The notes below the pieces were generated by a model. The model worked only from the letters and a program-made list of their open reading frames with translations, searched no databases and was not told the DNA's origin. The translations under genes and the position numbers were made by a program. From Lewinellaceae bacterium (lineage in GTDB: Bacteria; Bacteroidota; Bacteroidia; Chitinophagales; Saprospiraceae): a DNA stretch of 64,000 nt. This document shows positions 52,238 to 61,889 of this stretch, piece by piece. The first letter of the stretch is position 1; every line of letters starts with the position of its first letter. The stretch is from NCBI GenBank assembly GCA_020636135.1, contig JACJYK010000003.1, positions 496,001-560,000 on the forward strand. The letters are read 5' to 3'.

Positions 52238-52333
52238 ATGCCCTGTGGTAAAAAACGTAAAAGACATAAGATTGCAACACACAAACGCAAGAAGCGTCTT
52301 CGTAAAAACAGACATAAGAAGAAGAATAGATAG
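52238..52333 (+). CDS. Small basic COX24/bS22-like protein, 31 residues
   Basis: The peptide MPCGKKRKRHKIATHKRKKRLRKNRHKKKNR is written here in parts only as description: it begins MPCGKKRKRHKIATHK and ends RLRKNRHKKKNR. It is extremely rich in Lys, Arg and His and matches the short AURKAIP1/COX24-domain proteins known from Bacteroidota. The family is related to the mitochondrial small-subunit protein mS38 and to the mycobacterial bS22, so a ribosomal role is likely. It sits 24 bp after the TPR gene and upstream of rng. It is easy to miss because of its length. Confidence 0.85.
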   Translation: MPCGKKRKRHKIATHKRKKRLRKNRHKKKNR

Positions 52334-52452
52334 TTTGTAGATCTGGTTTGTGTAGATCTGGCAAGGTCATATTCTTACTTTTAGCTGCCCGCCTAAATTA
52401 TTATCGAACTCCGCCCGCCCCGTTTATCGGGGATTGATTAAGATAATGACGT

Positions 52453-52488
52453 AAGCACAAGATTCAATTAAGGATGAATCTTGTGCTT
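52453..52488 (+). terminator. Strong hairpin before rng
   Basis: AAGCACAAGATTCA (52453-52466) pairs perfectly with TGAATCTTGTGCTT (52475-52488), a 14-bp stem with an 8-base loop, followed by TTCCTTGCTTGT. It may terminate the HU/TPR/COX24 transcript or serve as a leader structure for rng, whose start is 35 bp downstream. A weaker CCCCG-TTTAT-CGGGG hairpin lies at 52418-52432. Confidence 0.7.
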
Positions 52489-52523
52489 TCCTTGCTTGTA
52501 CACGGCCATCAAATGCCGTTAAG

Positions 52524-54074
52524 TTGAAAAAAGAACTGATCATTGATTCTTCCAGTTCCAGCGTGGAAATTGCGCTGCTGGAAGATGGCAGACTGGTGGA
52601 GTTGCATCAACAGCGGACCAACAACAATTTTTCTGTCGGTGATGTGTTCCTGGGACGGGTGCAGAAGCTCATGCCTGGTTTGAACGCCGCATTCATCGAC
52701 ATTGGTCACAAACGCGATGCCTTCCTCCACTACACGGATCTTAGCCCCAAACTGCGATCCGTATTAAAATTTACCGAAGGCTCCATGAATGGAAACCTTC
52801 AGACACACCTGCTGGAGAAATTCAAGGTTGAGCCGGACATCTTCAAAGGTGGCAAGATCTCCCAGGTGCTGAAAAAGAAGCAGCCCATCCTGGTACAAAT
52901 CCTCAAGGAACCCATCTCAACCAAAGGACCACGGCTTTCCTGTGAATTAACCTTGCCTGGTCGTTATATGGTGATGACCCCATTCCTCGACATGGTTGCC
53001 GTATCCAAGAAGGTGGTTAACAAAGAGGAACGCAAACGCCTCCAGACTCTGGCGGAATCCATTAAACCCAAGAACTTCGGATTGATCATTCGTACGGCAG
53101 CTATCGGTAAAGGGGTGGCTGACCTGCACGAAGAATTGCTGATGCTTCTTGATAAATGGAAGACCATCTACAGTCAGGCCTTTCACGCCAAGCCGCCGGT
53201 CAAATTATTAAGTGAACTGGACAAGACCTCTTCCATCCTTCGCGATATCCTCAACGACTCCTTTACCAAGATTGTGGTGAACTCGCGCACCATGCAGCAG
53301 CAGATCACGCAATTTATGGAAGGAGCCGCCCCCGAAAAGGTAAAGATCATCCAACTGTATAAAGGCAACCGGCCCATCTTTGATGCATTTGGCATCAACC
53401 GGCAAATCAAAGGTTCCTTTGGTAAAACATCCACCATGCCCAGTGGCGCTTATGTGGTCATCGAGCATACCGAAGCGATGCACGTGATCGATGTGAACAG
53501 CGGACCCAAACTGATCCAGGGCGATCAGGAGACTTCCGCTATCAAGGTAAACCTGGAAGCAGCACAGGAGATCGCACGACAACTGAGACTCCGGGATATC
53601 GGAGGATTGATCATTGTCGATTTCATCGATATGCGCGACCGTGACCACAAGCAGGAACTGTACAAGACCATGAAGGAATTCATGAGCTCGGACCGGGCCC
53701 AGCATACCGTGTTGCCCCTGTCAAAATTCGGTTTGATGCAGATCACCAGGCAGCGCGTACGTCCTGAACTGAAGATCAATACCGAGGAGCGTTGTCCCAC
53801 CTGCAATGGCACCGGAAAAGTGCAGCCGACCATCCTGTTGCTGGAAGAGATCGAACGCGATTTGCAATTTATTCTGCAATCCCGTCCGAATATTTCGCTG
53901 AACATCCATGTACACCCGTACATAGAGGCTTATCTGAAACGGGGATTCTGGAATCAGCAGAAGAAATGGTATATGAAATACCGTAAATGGATCCGGATCA
54001 AGGTGGAGGATGAATTAAATCTTACGGACTACGCATTTTACGATGGTAACCAGGATGAGATTCGTCTGAATTAA
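52524..54074 (+). CDS. rng: Ribonuclease E/G (RNase G)
   Basis: A 516-residue endoribonuclease. The start is a TTG at 52524 (KKELIIDSSSSSVEIALLEDGRLVELH), the usual beginning of RNase G. The ATG at 52513 runs into a stop after four codons. An S1 domain follows (NFSVGDVFLGRVQKLMPGLNAAFIDIGHKRDAFLH). The catalytic part contains HVIDVNSG, GLIIVDFIDMRDRDHK with the metal-binding acidic residues, and the Zn-link CPTCNGTGKV. It lacks the long scaffold tail of RNase E. It cuts rRNA precursors and mRNA 5' ends. The leader has a strong hairpin. Confidence 0.93.
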   Translation: MKKELIIDSSSSSVEIALLEDGRLVELHQQRTNNNFSVGDVFLGRVQKLMPGLNAAFIDIGHKRDAFLHYTDLSPKLRSVLKFTEGSMNGNLQTHLLEKFKVEPDIFKGGKISQVLKKKQPILVQILKEPISTKGPRLSCELTLPGRYMVMTPFLDMVAVSKKVVNKEERKRLQTLAESIKPKNFGLIIRTAAIGKGVADLHEELLMLLDKWKTIYSQAFHAKPPVKLLSELDKTSSILRDILNDSFTKIVVNSRTMQQQITQFMEGAAPEKVKIIQLYKGNRPIFDAFGINRQIKGSFGKTSTMPSGAYVVIEHTEAMHVIDVNSGPKLIQGDQETSAIKVNLEAAQEIARQLRLRDIGGLIIVDFIDMRDRDHKQELYKTMKEFMSSDRAQHTVLPLSKFGLMQITRQRVRPELKINTEERCPTCNGTGKVQPTILLLEEIERDLQFILQSRPNISLNIHVHPYIEAYLKRGFWNQQKKWYMKYRKWIRIKVEDELNLTDYAFYDGNQDEIRLN

Positions 54075-54088
54075 GCTAGTTTTCCGGT

Positions 54089-55171
54089 ATGAAACCGGAC
54101 AACCCCCAAATTCTGGTCGCTCCGCTTAATTGGGGTCTGGGCCATGCTACACGGTGCATGCCCATCATCCGTACGCTGCTTGAACGAGGTTATGATGTGA
54201 CGATAGCTTCTGACGGCCTTGCTCTGGAATTGCTGAAGCGGGAATTCCCGCATCTTGAAAAATGGGAATTACCGGGCTATGGCGTGCATTACCGTAAGCC
54301 GGTTCTGATCTCATTGGTCAAACAAATACCAGGGATTCAAAAAATTATTCGTCAGGAACATCAACTGCTGCTTGAAAAAGCAAGGCAAACCCCATTTCGG
54401 GCGATCATTTCAGACAACCGGTACGGGATGTGGCATCCGGATATCCCTTCGATCCTGATGACGCATCAGGTTCAACTACCCATCGGGCGCTGGACCACAA
54501 AGCTGATTAATCCCTGGTTGCGGACCTATCTGAAACCCTATCGTGAAATCTGGGTACCGGATTTTGCTCCTCCGCACCATTTGACCGGTTATATGACCGA
54601 ATCCGGTGATCCCCGGATACAGCGGATTGGTCCATTGTCGCGCTTTAAACCAGACACTGTTCACCAGGATATCGATTTGCTGGTACTGCTCTCCGGGCCT
54701 GAGCCGGCAAGGACACGCTGGGAGAATCATTTCTTACAGGAAGTGGTTCGCTTGCCGTATGAGAAGATGGTGTTATTGCGTGGATTGCCCGGAGCGAACC
54801 CGGATGCCATACCTTCAACCAACAAACTGACCATTCACCCGCATCTGCCGGCTGATGCGCTGAATAATCTGATGGCGAGAAGTAAAGCCATCATCTGCCG
54901 GGCCGGCTATTCTACCATAATGGACCTGATGGTATTGGGAAAAACGGCCATCATGGTACCCACACCGGGCCAGCCGGAACAGGAATATGTGGCACACCGG
55001 CTTCATCAAAAAAATTTGGCCGTAGTCCGCCACCACGAGTTATTTCCGATCCAGGAGGCCGTGGCACAGCTGGACCGCTGCCAGCCGTGGCCTCAGGGAG
55101 AATGGACTCCCTGGGAAGACCGGTTAAAAGACTTGCTGGCAGATGAAAAAACAACTGCTGCTTCCGGATAA
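54089..55171 (+). CDS. Glycosyltransferase, MurG/GT28-like
   Basis: A 360-residue protein with a GT-B fold. The N-terminal ILVAPLNWGLGHATRCMPIIRTLLERGYDVTIASDG matches glycosyltransferases of the MurG/GT28 type. The C-terminal part has ADALNNLMARSKAIICRAGYSTIMDLMVLGKTAIMVPTPGQPEQEYVAHRL, the usual UDP-sugar binding region. The sugar donor and acceptor are unknown. It starts 14 bp after the rng stop. A hairpin overlaps its stop codon. Confidence 0.82.
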   Translation: MKPDNPQILVAPLNWGLGHATRCMPIIRTLLERGYDVTIASDGLALELLKREFPHLEKWELPGYGVHYRKPVLISLVKQIPGIQKIIRQEHQLLLEKARQTPFRAIISDNRYGMWHPDIPSILMTHQVQLPIGRWTTKLINPWLRTYLKPYREIWVPDFAPPHHLTGYMTESGDPRIQRIGPLSRFKPDTVHQDIDLLVLLSGPEPARTRWENHFLQEVVRLPYEKMVLLRGLPGANPDAIPSTNKLTIHPHLPADALNNLMARSKAIICRAGYSTIMDLMVLGKTAIMVPTPGQPEQEYVAHRLHQKNLAVVRHHELFPIQEAVAQLDRCQPWPQGEWTPWEDRLKDLLADEKTTAASG

Positions 55172-55183
55172 AGAAGCAGCAGT
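55154..55183 (+). terminator. Hairpin across the stop codon of the glycosyltransferase gene
   Basis: ACTGCTGCTTC (55154-55164) pairs with GAAGCAGCAGT (55173-55183), an 11-bp stem whose loop contains the TAA stop. There is no U-run downstream (GCTAAAAACGG), so it is an atypical terminator or an RNA-stabilising structure. Confidence 0.45.
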
Positions 55184-55713
55184 GCTAAAAACGGATTATG
55201 CGAGAATATTTTTCAGGGCAGAGAAAAAAGTTACCTCAAACTTTCAACCATCACAACGATGGTATCCTGAATAGGTTCATGCAGCCCGTCGATGAATGAC
55301 CTGTAATACATTTTAAACATTACAGAAGATAAACGAGCAATACCTCAAAATCAAGGTGCAAAGTCCCGGGTTTAATATACATTTAACGGGTTGTGAATAG
55401 AAAACAGAGGCCGGGAGACCGTTATTGTTTTAGAATTTAATCCACATCATGTATTAGGCCCTTTAATGTTAGAACTTGCCAGGAACTCAAGTGGCTGTAA
55501 ATCAATAAATTATTAATGGTTTACATTTAAGGCTGAAAGCAAATAATTCACATCTCAAGGCTGATTTTGATTCGTATAATTTCAAATTTGTTCTATTTTG
55601 AAGGTTTGAAAAATATTCTGCTACGGCACATTTCTGCTTCAATGCCGGTAGTCGGACAGGCCGCACAATAGCGCCCTGCAACGAAATTCTATTGCATCAT
55701 TTGGGTTTAACGG
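55184..55713. other. Gene-free 530-bp region before recO
   Basis: An AT-rich non-coding stretch. A 29-codon open frame on the minus strand (55231-55320; middle part IDGLHEPIQDTIVVMVESL) is the only notable frame; I cannot tell whether it is translated. No tRNA-like or known RNA structure was recognised. Confidence 0.5.
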
Positions 55714-56439
55714 ATGTTAATTAAAACCAGAGGGATCGTTTTCAGGCAAGTCAAGTATGGTGAAAGTAGTTTCATTCTGGACATCTTCACGGAGGACCAG
55801 GGCCTTAAGTCGTTTATGGTCCATGGGGTCCGTAAAACAAAGCCTGCCGTAGCGCCTGCCCTGGTGCAGGTCATGAGTCTGGTGGAAGTGGTGGCATATG
55901 ATAAACGTACGACCACACTGGCAAAGGTTAAGGAGATGAAAAGTGCCTGGCCTTTTCGTAACCTTCCGTTTTCTGTTGCCAAAAGTGCCATTGGGCAGTT
56001 TGTACTGGAAGTGACCCGTAGCGCACTTCGTGAGTCGGAAGCCCACCAGGAACTATTCGATTTTATTTTTGATGCACTGATCCTGCTGGATGAAACAGAC
56101 CAGGGTTTGGCCCTGTATCCGGTGATCTATTTGCTGGAACTTGGCCGGCTTGTTGGATTTCAGATTCAACCGGCGCCGGGAGAGGGGCAATGGTATTTTG
56201 ACCTTCAGGAAGGTGTATTTCTGCGTCAAGCTCCCTATCATCGCTATTACCTGGAGCCAGAGCTGAGTGCATCACTGGACCTGGTCATGCAACTGAACCT
56301 GGAGTCTTCCCATGAAATCCGTATCCCCAAGGCGACCCGTCTCGAATTGATCAAACATCTGTTGTTGTTTTATCAGTTACACCTTGATCAATTCGGTCCC
56401 ATCCATTCGCATCATATTCTATCTGTTATTCTGAAATAA
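55714..56439 (+). CDS. recO: DNA repair protein RecO
   Basis: A 241-residue protein of the recombination mediator family that helps RecR load RecA on single-stranded DNA. Recognised by the N-terminal OB fold (LIKTRGIVFRQVKYGESSFILDIFTEDQGLKSFMVHGVRK) and the C-terminal helical domain (LYPVIYLLELGRLVGFQIQPAPGEG, HEIRIPKATRLELIKHLLLFYQLHL). The zinc-binding Cys residues of some RecO proteins are not present. It is 30 bp before the class A penicillin-binding protein gene. Confidence 0.9.
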   Translation: MLIKTRGIVFRQVKYGESSFILDIFTEDQGLKSFMVHGVRKTKPAVAPALVQVMSLVEVVAYDKRTTTLAKVKEMKSAWPFRNLPFSVAKSAIGQFVLEVTRSALRESEAHQELFDFIFDALILLDETDQGLALYPVIYLLELGRLVGFQIQPAPGEGQWYFDLQEGVFLRQAPYHRYYLEPELSASLDLVMQLNLESSHEIRIPKATRLELIKHLLLFYQLHLDQFGPIHSHHILSVILK

Positions 56440-56469
56440 TCGTTCACGGGCAATCGTTAACTTGGTGCC

Positions 56470-58878
56470 ATGCAGATCAACTGGAAGTCCCTGTATCTTG
56501 AAAGCCGAAATCGACTCTTTGAGGGTTGGAAATATCTCCGCGCTCAACCCCGGGCATTTTGGATCAAATGGGGAATACGGTGCGCTGGCGGGGGTATAGT
56601 TGCCCTGTTGCTTTTTATTTTTTTCGTCTGGATCGGCTTGTTTGGCCGCCTGCCCAGGGCAGCCCAGTTTGAACAAATCAAAAACCCCAATGCAAGCCTG
56701 ATCTATGGTACTAACGGGGAGCTGATCGGTAAATATTTTGTTGAAAACCGGACAAATGCCACCTTCACGGAAATTTCACCACATGTAATCGATGCTTTAG
56801 TCGCGACGGAAGATGTACGGTTTTATCATCATCATGGTATAGATGTCCGTAGCTGGATGCGGGTGTTTTTCAAAACGATACTTTTACAGGATCGCGGTTC
56901 CGGGGGAGGTAGCACCATTTCCCAGCAACTGGCCAAGAATTTGTTTCCACGCAAGCGCTATTGGTTTTTCTCGATGCCTATCAATAAGGTCCGGGAGATC
57001 ATCACCGCCCGGCGGTTGGAAAAATATTTTTCGAAAGAGGATATACTGACACTATATCTCAATACGGTTTCTTTCGGTGGAACCACCTATGGGATCAAAG
57101 CGGCGGCCTCACAACTTTTCGGCAAGAGTCCGGAGAAATTGTCCATTGAGGAAGCTGCCTTATTGGTGGGGATGCTGAAAGCAACTACGTTTTATCATCC
57201 GGAACGGAACGCAGATCGCGCGAAAGAGCGGCGCAATGTGGTACTGCTGCAGATGGAGAAGGCAGGGTACCTCGATTCGTTATCGCTGGATTCATTGCAG
57301 GAGCTGCCCCTCGTTTACGAATATACGCCGGAAGGAAATCAGAGTGGCATCGCCACCTATTTCCGGGAACATTTGCGGCAGGAGCTGGGAGACCTGTTGG
57401 ATAAGATCAATCAGGACCGGGACCAGCCTTATAATTTATACACCGACGGTCTGAAGATCTATACGACCATAGATCCTACCATCCAGGAGCTGGCGGAAGC
57501 CTCGGTCGAAGACCACATGAAGCGATTGCAGAATGACTTTGACAAACACTGGAGCAAACGGGCGCGGCCCTGGGAGAATAGTGAAACCTTCACAAACTTA
57601 TGGCACGATCTTCCCCGGTACCGTCAGTTGAAGCAGGAAGGCTACGATGACAAGATCATTGACAGTTTGCTGCGGTTGCCCGTGGACATGCGGTTATTCA
57701 CCTATGACGGGGCAGTAGATACGCTGCTCAGCCCTTACGATTCACTTCGCTATGCCTTTGCCTTATTACAGACCGGCTTTTTGCTGGCCGATGCACATAA
57801 CGGTGAAATAAGAGCCTGGATCGGAGGAATTGACAGTCGCTTTTTCCATTACGATCATGTCCTGTCACGTCGTCAGGCCGGATCGCTGTTCAAACCTTTT
57901 GTCTATGCCAGCGCATTGGAAGCAGGTTATGGACCGTGCGATTACCTGGACAATCAGTTGACCACCTATCCGGATTTTGACAACTGGACGCCAGAGAATG
58001 CCGAAGGCAATTACGGTGGGTTGTATTCGTTGCAGGGCGCATTGGCGCATTCCATCAATACGGTGACGGTAGCTCTGGGTTATGAAATCGGGGTGGATTC
58101 GGTTCGTGATTATGCCCGGCGGGTGGGAATTACCAGTCCGATACCTAAAGTCCCCTCCATCTTCCTGGGTACGGCAGAGGTCAGCCTGTGGGAGATCGTG
58201 CAAGCCTATCAGACCATAGCCAATCAGGGAGCCAGACGAAATCTGCATTACCTGGTCAAAGTAGAAAATGCACAGGGCGAGGTCTTGTACGAGGCACCTG
58301 CAGCAGGTGGAGACCAGGCCATGGATCCGGAACTGGATGCCGTACTCATCCGGATGCTATCCAATGTGGTGAACCGGGGTACCGCCAGTTCACTGCGCAC
58401 CGCTTATGGTTTTACCGGACCTATGGCCGGCAAGACCGGTACAACGCAGGACCAGACCGATGGCTGGTTTGCCGGATTTACCCCCGGATATGTAGCGGCC
58501 GCCTGGGTAGGTGGTGAGTCTCCCCTGGTGCGGTTCCGGTCGTTGAGTATGGGGCAGGGAGCTTATATGGCGCTTCCAATCTGGGCACGTACTTTCGGTA
58601 AGATGTCCCGGTATAAAAAATATCAGAGCAGGCTGAATGGCAGTTTCCCGGAAGTTACGGAGGAGTGGGCTTACGATTGTCCTGACTTCATGGAGGAATC
58701 GGAATACGCTCCGTGGCAGGAATTCTTGTCGGGATTATTTCATGGGCAGGATAGTACCGCAGTAACCGATACCGTTACGGCTGATGCCTCGACAAAACGA
58801 AAAGTGCGTCCCAGCCGGAGGATTCAGAAAGAATCCAAACTGAAAAACATCCTGGATAAAATCTTCAAAAAGAACTAA
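56470..58878 (+). CDS. Class A penicillin-binding protein (PBP1A-type)
   Basis: A 802-residue bifunctional peptidoglycan synthase. A membrane helix lies at about 38-58 (GGIVALLLFIFFVWIGLFG). The transglycosylase domain (GT51, about 80-260) contains ATEDVRFYHHHGIDVRSWMRV, GGSTISQQLAKNLFPRK and EKYFSKEDILTLYLNTVSFG. The transpeptidase domain has SxxK (SLFK, about residue 470), SxN (SIN, about 527) and KTGTT (about 655). The C-terminal 60 residues are polar and Lys/Arg rich. It polymerises and cross-links murein at the inner membrane. It follows recO and is probably co-transcribed. Confidence 0.95.
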   Translation: MQINWKSLYLESRNRLFEGWKYLRAQPRAFWIKWGIRCAGGGIVALLLFIFFVWIGLFGRLPRAAQFEQIKNPNASLIYGTNGELIGKYFVENRTNATFTEISPHVIDALVATEDVRFYHHHGIDVRSWMRVFFKTILLQDRGSGGGSTISQQLAKNLFPRKRYWFFSMPINKVREIITARRLEKYFSKEDILTLYLNTVSFGGTTYGIKAAASQLFGKSPEKLSIEEAALLVGMLKATTFYHPERNADRAKERRNVVLLQMEKAGYLDSLSLDSLQELPLVYEYTPEGNQSGIATYFREHLRQELGDLLDKINQDRDQPYNLYTDGLKIYTTIDPTIQELAEASVEDHMKRLQNDFDKHWSKRARPWENSETFTNLWHDLPRYRQLKQEGYDDKIIDSLLRLPVDMRLFTYDGAVDTLLSPYDSLRYAFALLQTGFLLADAHNGEIRAWIGGIDSRFFHYDHVLSRRQAGSLFKPFVYASALEAGYGPCDYLDNQLTTYPDFDNWTPENAEGNYGGLYSLQGALAHSINTVTVALGYEIGVDSVRDYARRVGITSPIPKVPSIFLGTAEVSLWEIVQAYQTIANQGARRNLHYLVKVENAQGEVLYEAPAAGGDQAMDPELDAVLIRMLSNVVNRGTASSLRTAYGFTGPMAGKTGTTQDQTDGWFAGFTPGYVAAAWVGGESPLVRFRSLSMGQGAYMALPIWARTFGKMSRYKKYQSRLNGSFPEVTEEWAYDCPDFMEESEYAPWQEFLSGLFHGQDSTAVTDTVTADASTKRKVRPSRRIQKESKLKNILDKIFKKN

Positions 58879-59025
58879 CCACAATGGGCGGCACACCCAC
58901 ACGTGTTGCCCGGTAGCGTGTATTAAACGGGTATAAGCCTTATTTTGGCCTAATTTTAGCATTTACTTGTATAACATTTGTGGATTGCCATCGTTTTAAA
59001 ACGTGGCTGGAAAGCAAATTTTTTC

Positions 59026-59841
59026 ATGCGAAGCATTCGAAAGGCAACCCTGACATTATCCCTCTTGATGTTGTTGTGGCAAGTATATGCCCAACGAGGC
59101 CCAGAAGTAGGCGGCTGGCTGGGTGTTGCCAATTATTTCGGTGACCTGAATACGCAGTTTGACCTGGGCCAGCCAGGACCGGCTGGCGGACTGATTTACC
59201 GCTACAATTTTAATGAACGACTGGCCTGGAAATTTTCCGGTAATTATGGATTGGTACATGCCGACGATGCACGTTCGGACAATTATTTTGAGCACACCCG
59301 TAATCTGATGTTCCGCTCGAGTTTACTCGAATTGGCCGGACAACTGGAGTTTAATTTTCTACCCTATATTCACGGATCTTACGATGATTTTTTTTCTCCT
59401 TATCTGGCCGCTGGAGTCCAGTATACCCATTTCAGGCCCAAAGCCTTGTATGAGGGCACCTGGTATGATCTGCAACCGCTGGGTACCGAGGGTCAGCTTC
59501 CCGGGGACGAATACCGCCTTTTAACGTTTGGGATCAGCACAGCATTTGGATTGAAATTTGACCTCAGCTATCGCTGGTCCATGAATCTTGAACTTGGAAT
59601 CCGCAAGCTGTTCACGGATTACCTGGATGATGTAAGTACCACATACCCGGACCCGCTGGTCCTGGCCAGTCAGCGCGATCCACTGGCAGTGATCCTGAGT
59701 GACCGGTCAACCACAGATCCTAAAATAGGAGATCCCGGCAGACAGCGCGGAGACCGTCGCACGGGGGATAACTATACCTTTCTGAGTGTAGGACTCGTTT
59801 ATTATTTCGGCCAGGTAGCCTGTCCGGAGATCACCCGGTGA
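59026..59841 (+). CDS. DUF6089-type outer-membrane beta-barrel protein
   Basis: A 271-residue protein. The start at 59026 gives a signal peptide (LTLSLLMLLWQVYAQ). The body is a beta-barrel of the DUF6089 type, with GPEVGGWLGVANYFGDLNTQFDLGQPGPAGGLIYRYNFNERLAWKFSGNYG and the closing YTFLSVGLVYYFG strand. Such proteins are common in Bacteroidota outer membranes. No binding partner is known. The gene stands between the class A PBP gene and dgt. Confidence 0.85.
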   Translation: MRSIRKATLTLSLLMLLWQVYAQRGPEVGGWLGVANYFGDLNTQFDLGQPGPAGGLIYRYNFNERLAWKFSGNYGLVHADDARSDNYFEHTRNLMFRSSLLELAGQLEFNFLPYIHGSYDDFFSPYLAAGVQYTHFRPKALYEGTWYDLQPLGTEGQLPGDEYRLLTFGISTAFGLKFDLSYRWSMNLELGIRKLFTDYLDDVSTTYPDPLVLASQRDPLAVILSDRSTTDPKIGDPGRQRGDRRTGDNYTFLSVGLVYYFGQVACPEITR

Positions 59842-59917
59842 TTACAACGCACCCCTTTCAAATTTATCGTTCATAAACCCTGCATACCTGCACCCGCCAA
59901 TCTTTGGAGATAATTGG

Positions 59918-59925
59918 TAGATTTG
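59918..59925 (+). promoter_or_regulatory. Candidate -7 promoter box of dgt
   Basis: TAGATTTG matches TAnnTTTG exactly, 20 bp before the dgt ATG. A TTG lies upstream but too close (about 11 bp) for a standard -33 element. Confidence 0.4.
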
Positions 59926-59945
59926 GCTCCGAATAACCAATCGTT

Positions 59946-61325
59946 ATGGCCGTAACCTGGAATGAGCTTATCTCACGCGTTCGCACCGGCAGCACAGGAA
60001 CACCGGATCAGAACCGGTCGGACTTTCAGGTTGACTTTGATCGCCTGATCTTTTCATCACCCTTCCGCCGGCTGCAAAATAAAACCCAGGTGTTTCCTTT
60101 GCCCGGGAGCATTTTTGTTCACAACCGGCTGACGCATTCGCTGGAGGTTGCCAGTGTGGGTCGTTCACTGGGTAAAATGGCCGGACGTAAATTAGTGGAA
60201 GAGCATCCGGACTGGGACCACGACCTGCGGGAATTTTATGCCTATGACCTGGCCAATGTCATTTCTGCCGGATGCCTGGCACACGACATTGGCAACCCTG
60301 CTTTTGGTCATTCGGGCGAAGATGCCATCGCTTCTTTTTTTCGTGATCATGCCACAATGAACATCGATGGCCGGGAGCTGAGTGACTTTTTCAGCAAGGC
60401 CGAATGGTATGACCTGATCCATTTTGAGGGCAATGCCAACTCCATTCGCATTTTAACCCAACAACTGAACGGCAGACTCCCGGGGGGATTCCGGATGACC
60501 TATACCACCCTGGCCTCCATCGCCAAATACCCTTGTGCTTCGCAGGCACGCAACAAGAAGCAGTTACACCGCAAAAAGATCGGCTTTTTCCAGAGTGAAG
60601 AGCTCATATTCCGAGACATAGCCAGCCATACCGGCATGCAGATGGAGCAGGATGAACCGCTGGCTTACCGGCGCCACCCCTTTGTTTTTTTGGTCGAAGC
60701 GGCTGATGATATTTGCTACCGTGTCATCGACTTTGAAGATGCACACCGCCTGAAGATCCTGCGCACGGATGAGATCCAGGAATGGTTGCTCGACCTGCTG
60801 AAATGCAGCCCCTACGATAAGCTGGATGCCATCCGTGCCCGCCTGAAATCTATCGGAGATATCAATGAGAAGATGGCATATTTACGGGCTAAGACCATCA
60901 ATTATCTCACCCTGGCCTGCACCGATGAGTACATCCGGCAGGAGCAGGAGCTGCTTACAGGTACGCTCGACCGGCCACTGATCGATCTCCTTCCTGCTGA
61001 AGTTCAACATTCGCTGAAGGCCATCGATGAGGTTTCTTTTTCCCGCATTTACAAACACCAGAGCGTGGTGGAGCTGGAAATTGCCGGTTACCATATTTTG
61101 TCCGGATTGCTTCAGCTATTCGTGCCTGCCGTCCTGAAGCAGGACCCCAGTGGATTGGATAAGAATATCCTTCGTCTGATTCCCGAACAGTTTAAATTAG
61201 GAGGTAATGAAGCCAGCCCCTACCAACGTATATTCTGGGCCATAGACTATATCAGTGGCATGACAGATATCTACGCCACAGAATTGTATAAGAAGATTAC
61301 CGGCATATCCATCGGTTTGTCCTGA
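59946..61325 (+). CDS. dgt: dGTPase (deoxyguanosinetriphosphate triphosphohydrolase)
   Basis: A 459-residue HD-domain enzyme that splits dGTP into deoxyguanosine and tripolyphosphate. Motifs: DFDRLIFSSPFRRLQNKTQVFPL, HNRLTHSLEVASVGRSLG, and CLAHDIGNPAFGHSGEDAI with the metal-binding His-Asp pair. A further Asp-rich segment, EAADDICYRVIDFEDAH, completes the site. The enzyme controls dNTP pools and may limit phages. It ends 68 bp before yjbQ. Confidence 0.93.
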   Translation: MAVTWNELISRVRTGSTGTPDQNRSDFQVDFDRLIFSSPFRRLQNKTQVFPLPGSIFVHNRLTHSLEVASVGRSLGKMAGRKLVEEHPDWDHDLREFYAYDLANVISAGCLAHDIGNPAFGHSGEDAIASFFRDHATMNIDGRELSDFFSKAEWYDLIHFEGNANSIRILTQQLNGRLPGGFRMTYTTLASIAKYPCASQARNKKQLHRKKIGFFQSEELIFRDIASHTGMQMEQDEPLAYRRHPFVFLVEAADDICYRVIDFEDAHRLKILRTDEIQEWLLDLLKCSPYDKLDAIRARLKSIGDINEKMAYLRAKTINYLTLACTDEYIRQEQELLTGTLDRPLIDLLPAEVQHSLKAIDEVSFSRIYKHQSVVELEIAGYHILSGLLQLFVPAVLKQDPSGLDKNILRLIPEQFKLGGNEASPYQRIFWAIDYISGMTDIYATELYKKITGISIGLS

Positions 61326-61393
61326 GGACGAGGTTGGGTAGGGCCGGGCAATTTCCGGGAAAATAGGATCAAACTTTCAACTATAAACGTGGC

Positions 61394-61804
61394 ATGATTA
61401 TACAAAAGGTATTTCAACTTAATCCGTATCCGCGTGGCTTTCACCTGATTACCCACGAGGTTGTTCGCCAGCTTGGTGAACTGCCGGCACAGGGTCTGCT
61501 TCACTTGTTCATTCAGCATACTTCCGCCGGTCTGACCATCAATGAAAATGCCGATCCATCCGTGCTGACGGACTTTGCTACCTATTTTGAACGACTGGCT
61601 CCGGAGCATTTACCCGGTATCACGCATACCATGGAGGGCCCGGATGATATGCCAGCCCACATCAAGGCAACCCTCGTTGGGTCGAGTGTTAGTGTGCCTA
61701 TTACTGCAGGGCGCCTCCATTTTGGTACCTGGCAAGGGATCTACCTCTGTGAATTCCGTAATCGTGGTGGCTCCCGCCGTCTGGTGGCAACCATTTATTC
61801 CTGA
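61394..61804 (+). CDS. YjbQ/UPF0047 family protein
   Basis: A 136-residue protein with all YjbQ features: GFHLITHEVVRQL, GLLHLFIQHTSAGLTINENADPSVLTDFATYFERLAP, MPAHIKATLVGSSVSVPITAGRLHFGTWQGIYLCEFRN. Members are linked to a secondary thiamine-phosphate synthase activity; the true role is not settled. It is probably cytosolic and homotrimeric, as is typical of the fold. It lies between dgt and glpD. Confidence 0.9.
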   Translation: MIIQKVFQLNPYPRGFHLITHEVVRQLGELPAQGLLHLFIQHTSAGLTINENADPSVLTDFATYFERLAPEHLPGITHTMEGPDDMPAHIKATLVGSSVSVPITAGRLHFGTWQGIYLCEFRNRGGSRRLVATIYS

Positions 61805-61889
61805 GGTTCTGTGTCCATAGAATTTTCAGGAGGCTGCGATTTGAAGCCAACCTTTTTCTTTATATTTTCATAGCAGACCATCTGACCAT

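Noticed and set aside
55600..55713. Possible tRNA or 6S-like RNA before recO
   Set aside because: No cloverleaf arms or T-loop consensus, and no extended hairpin typical of 6S RNA.
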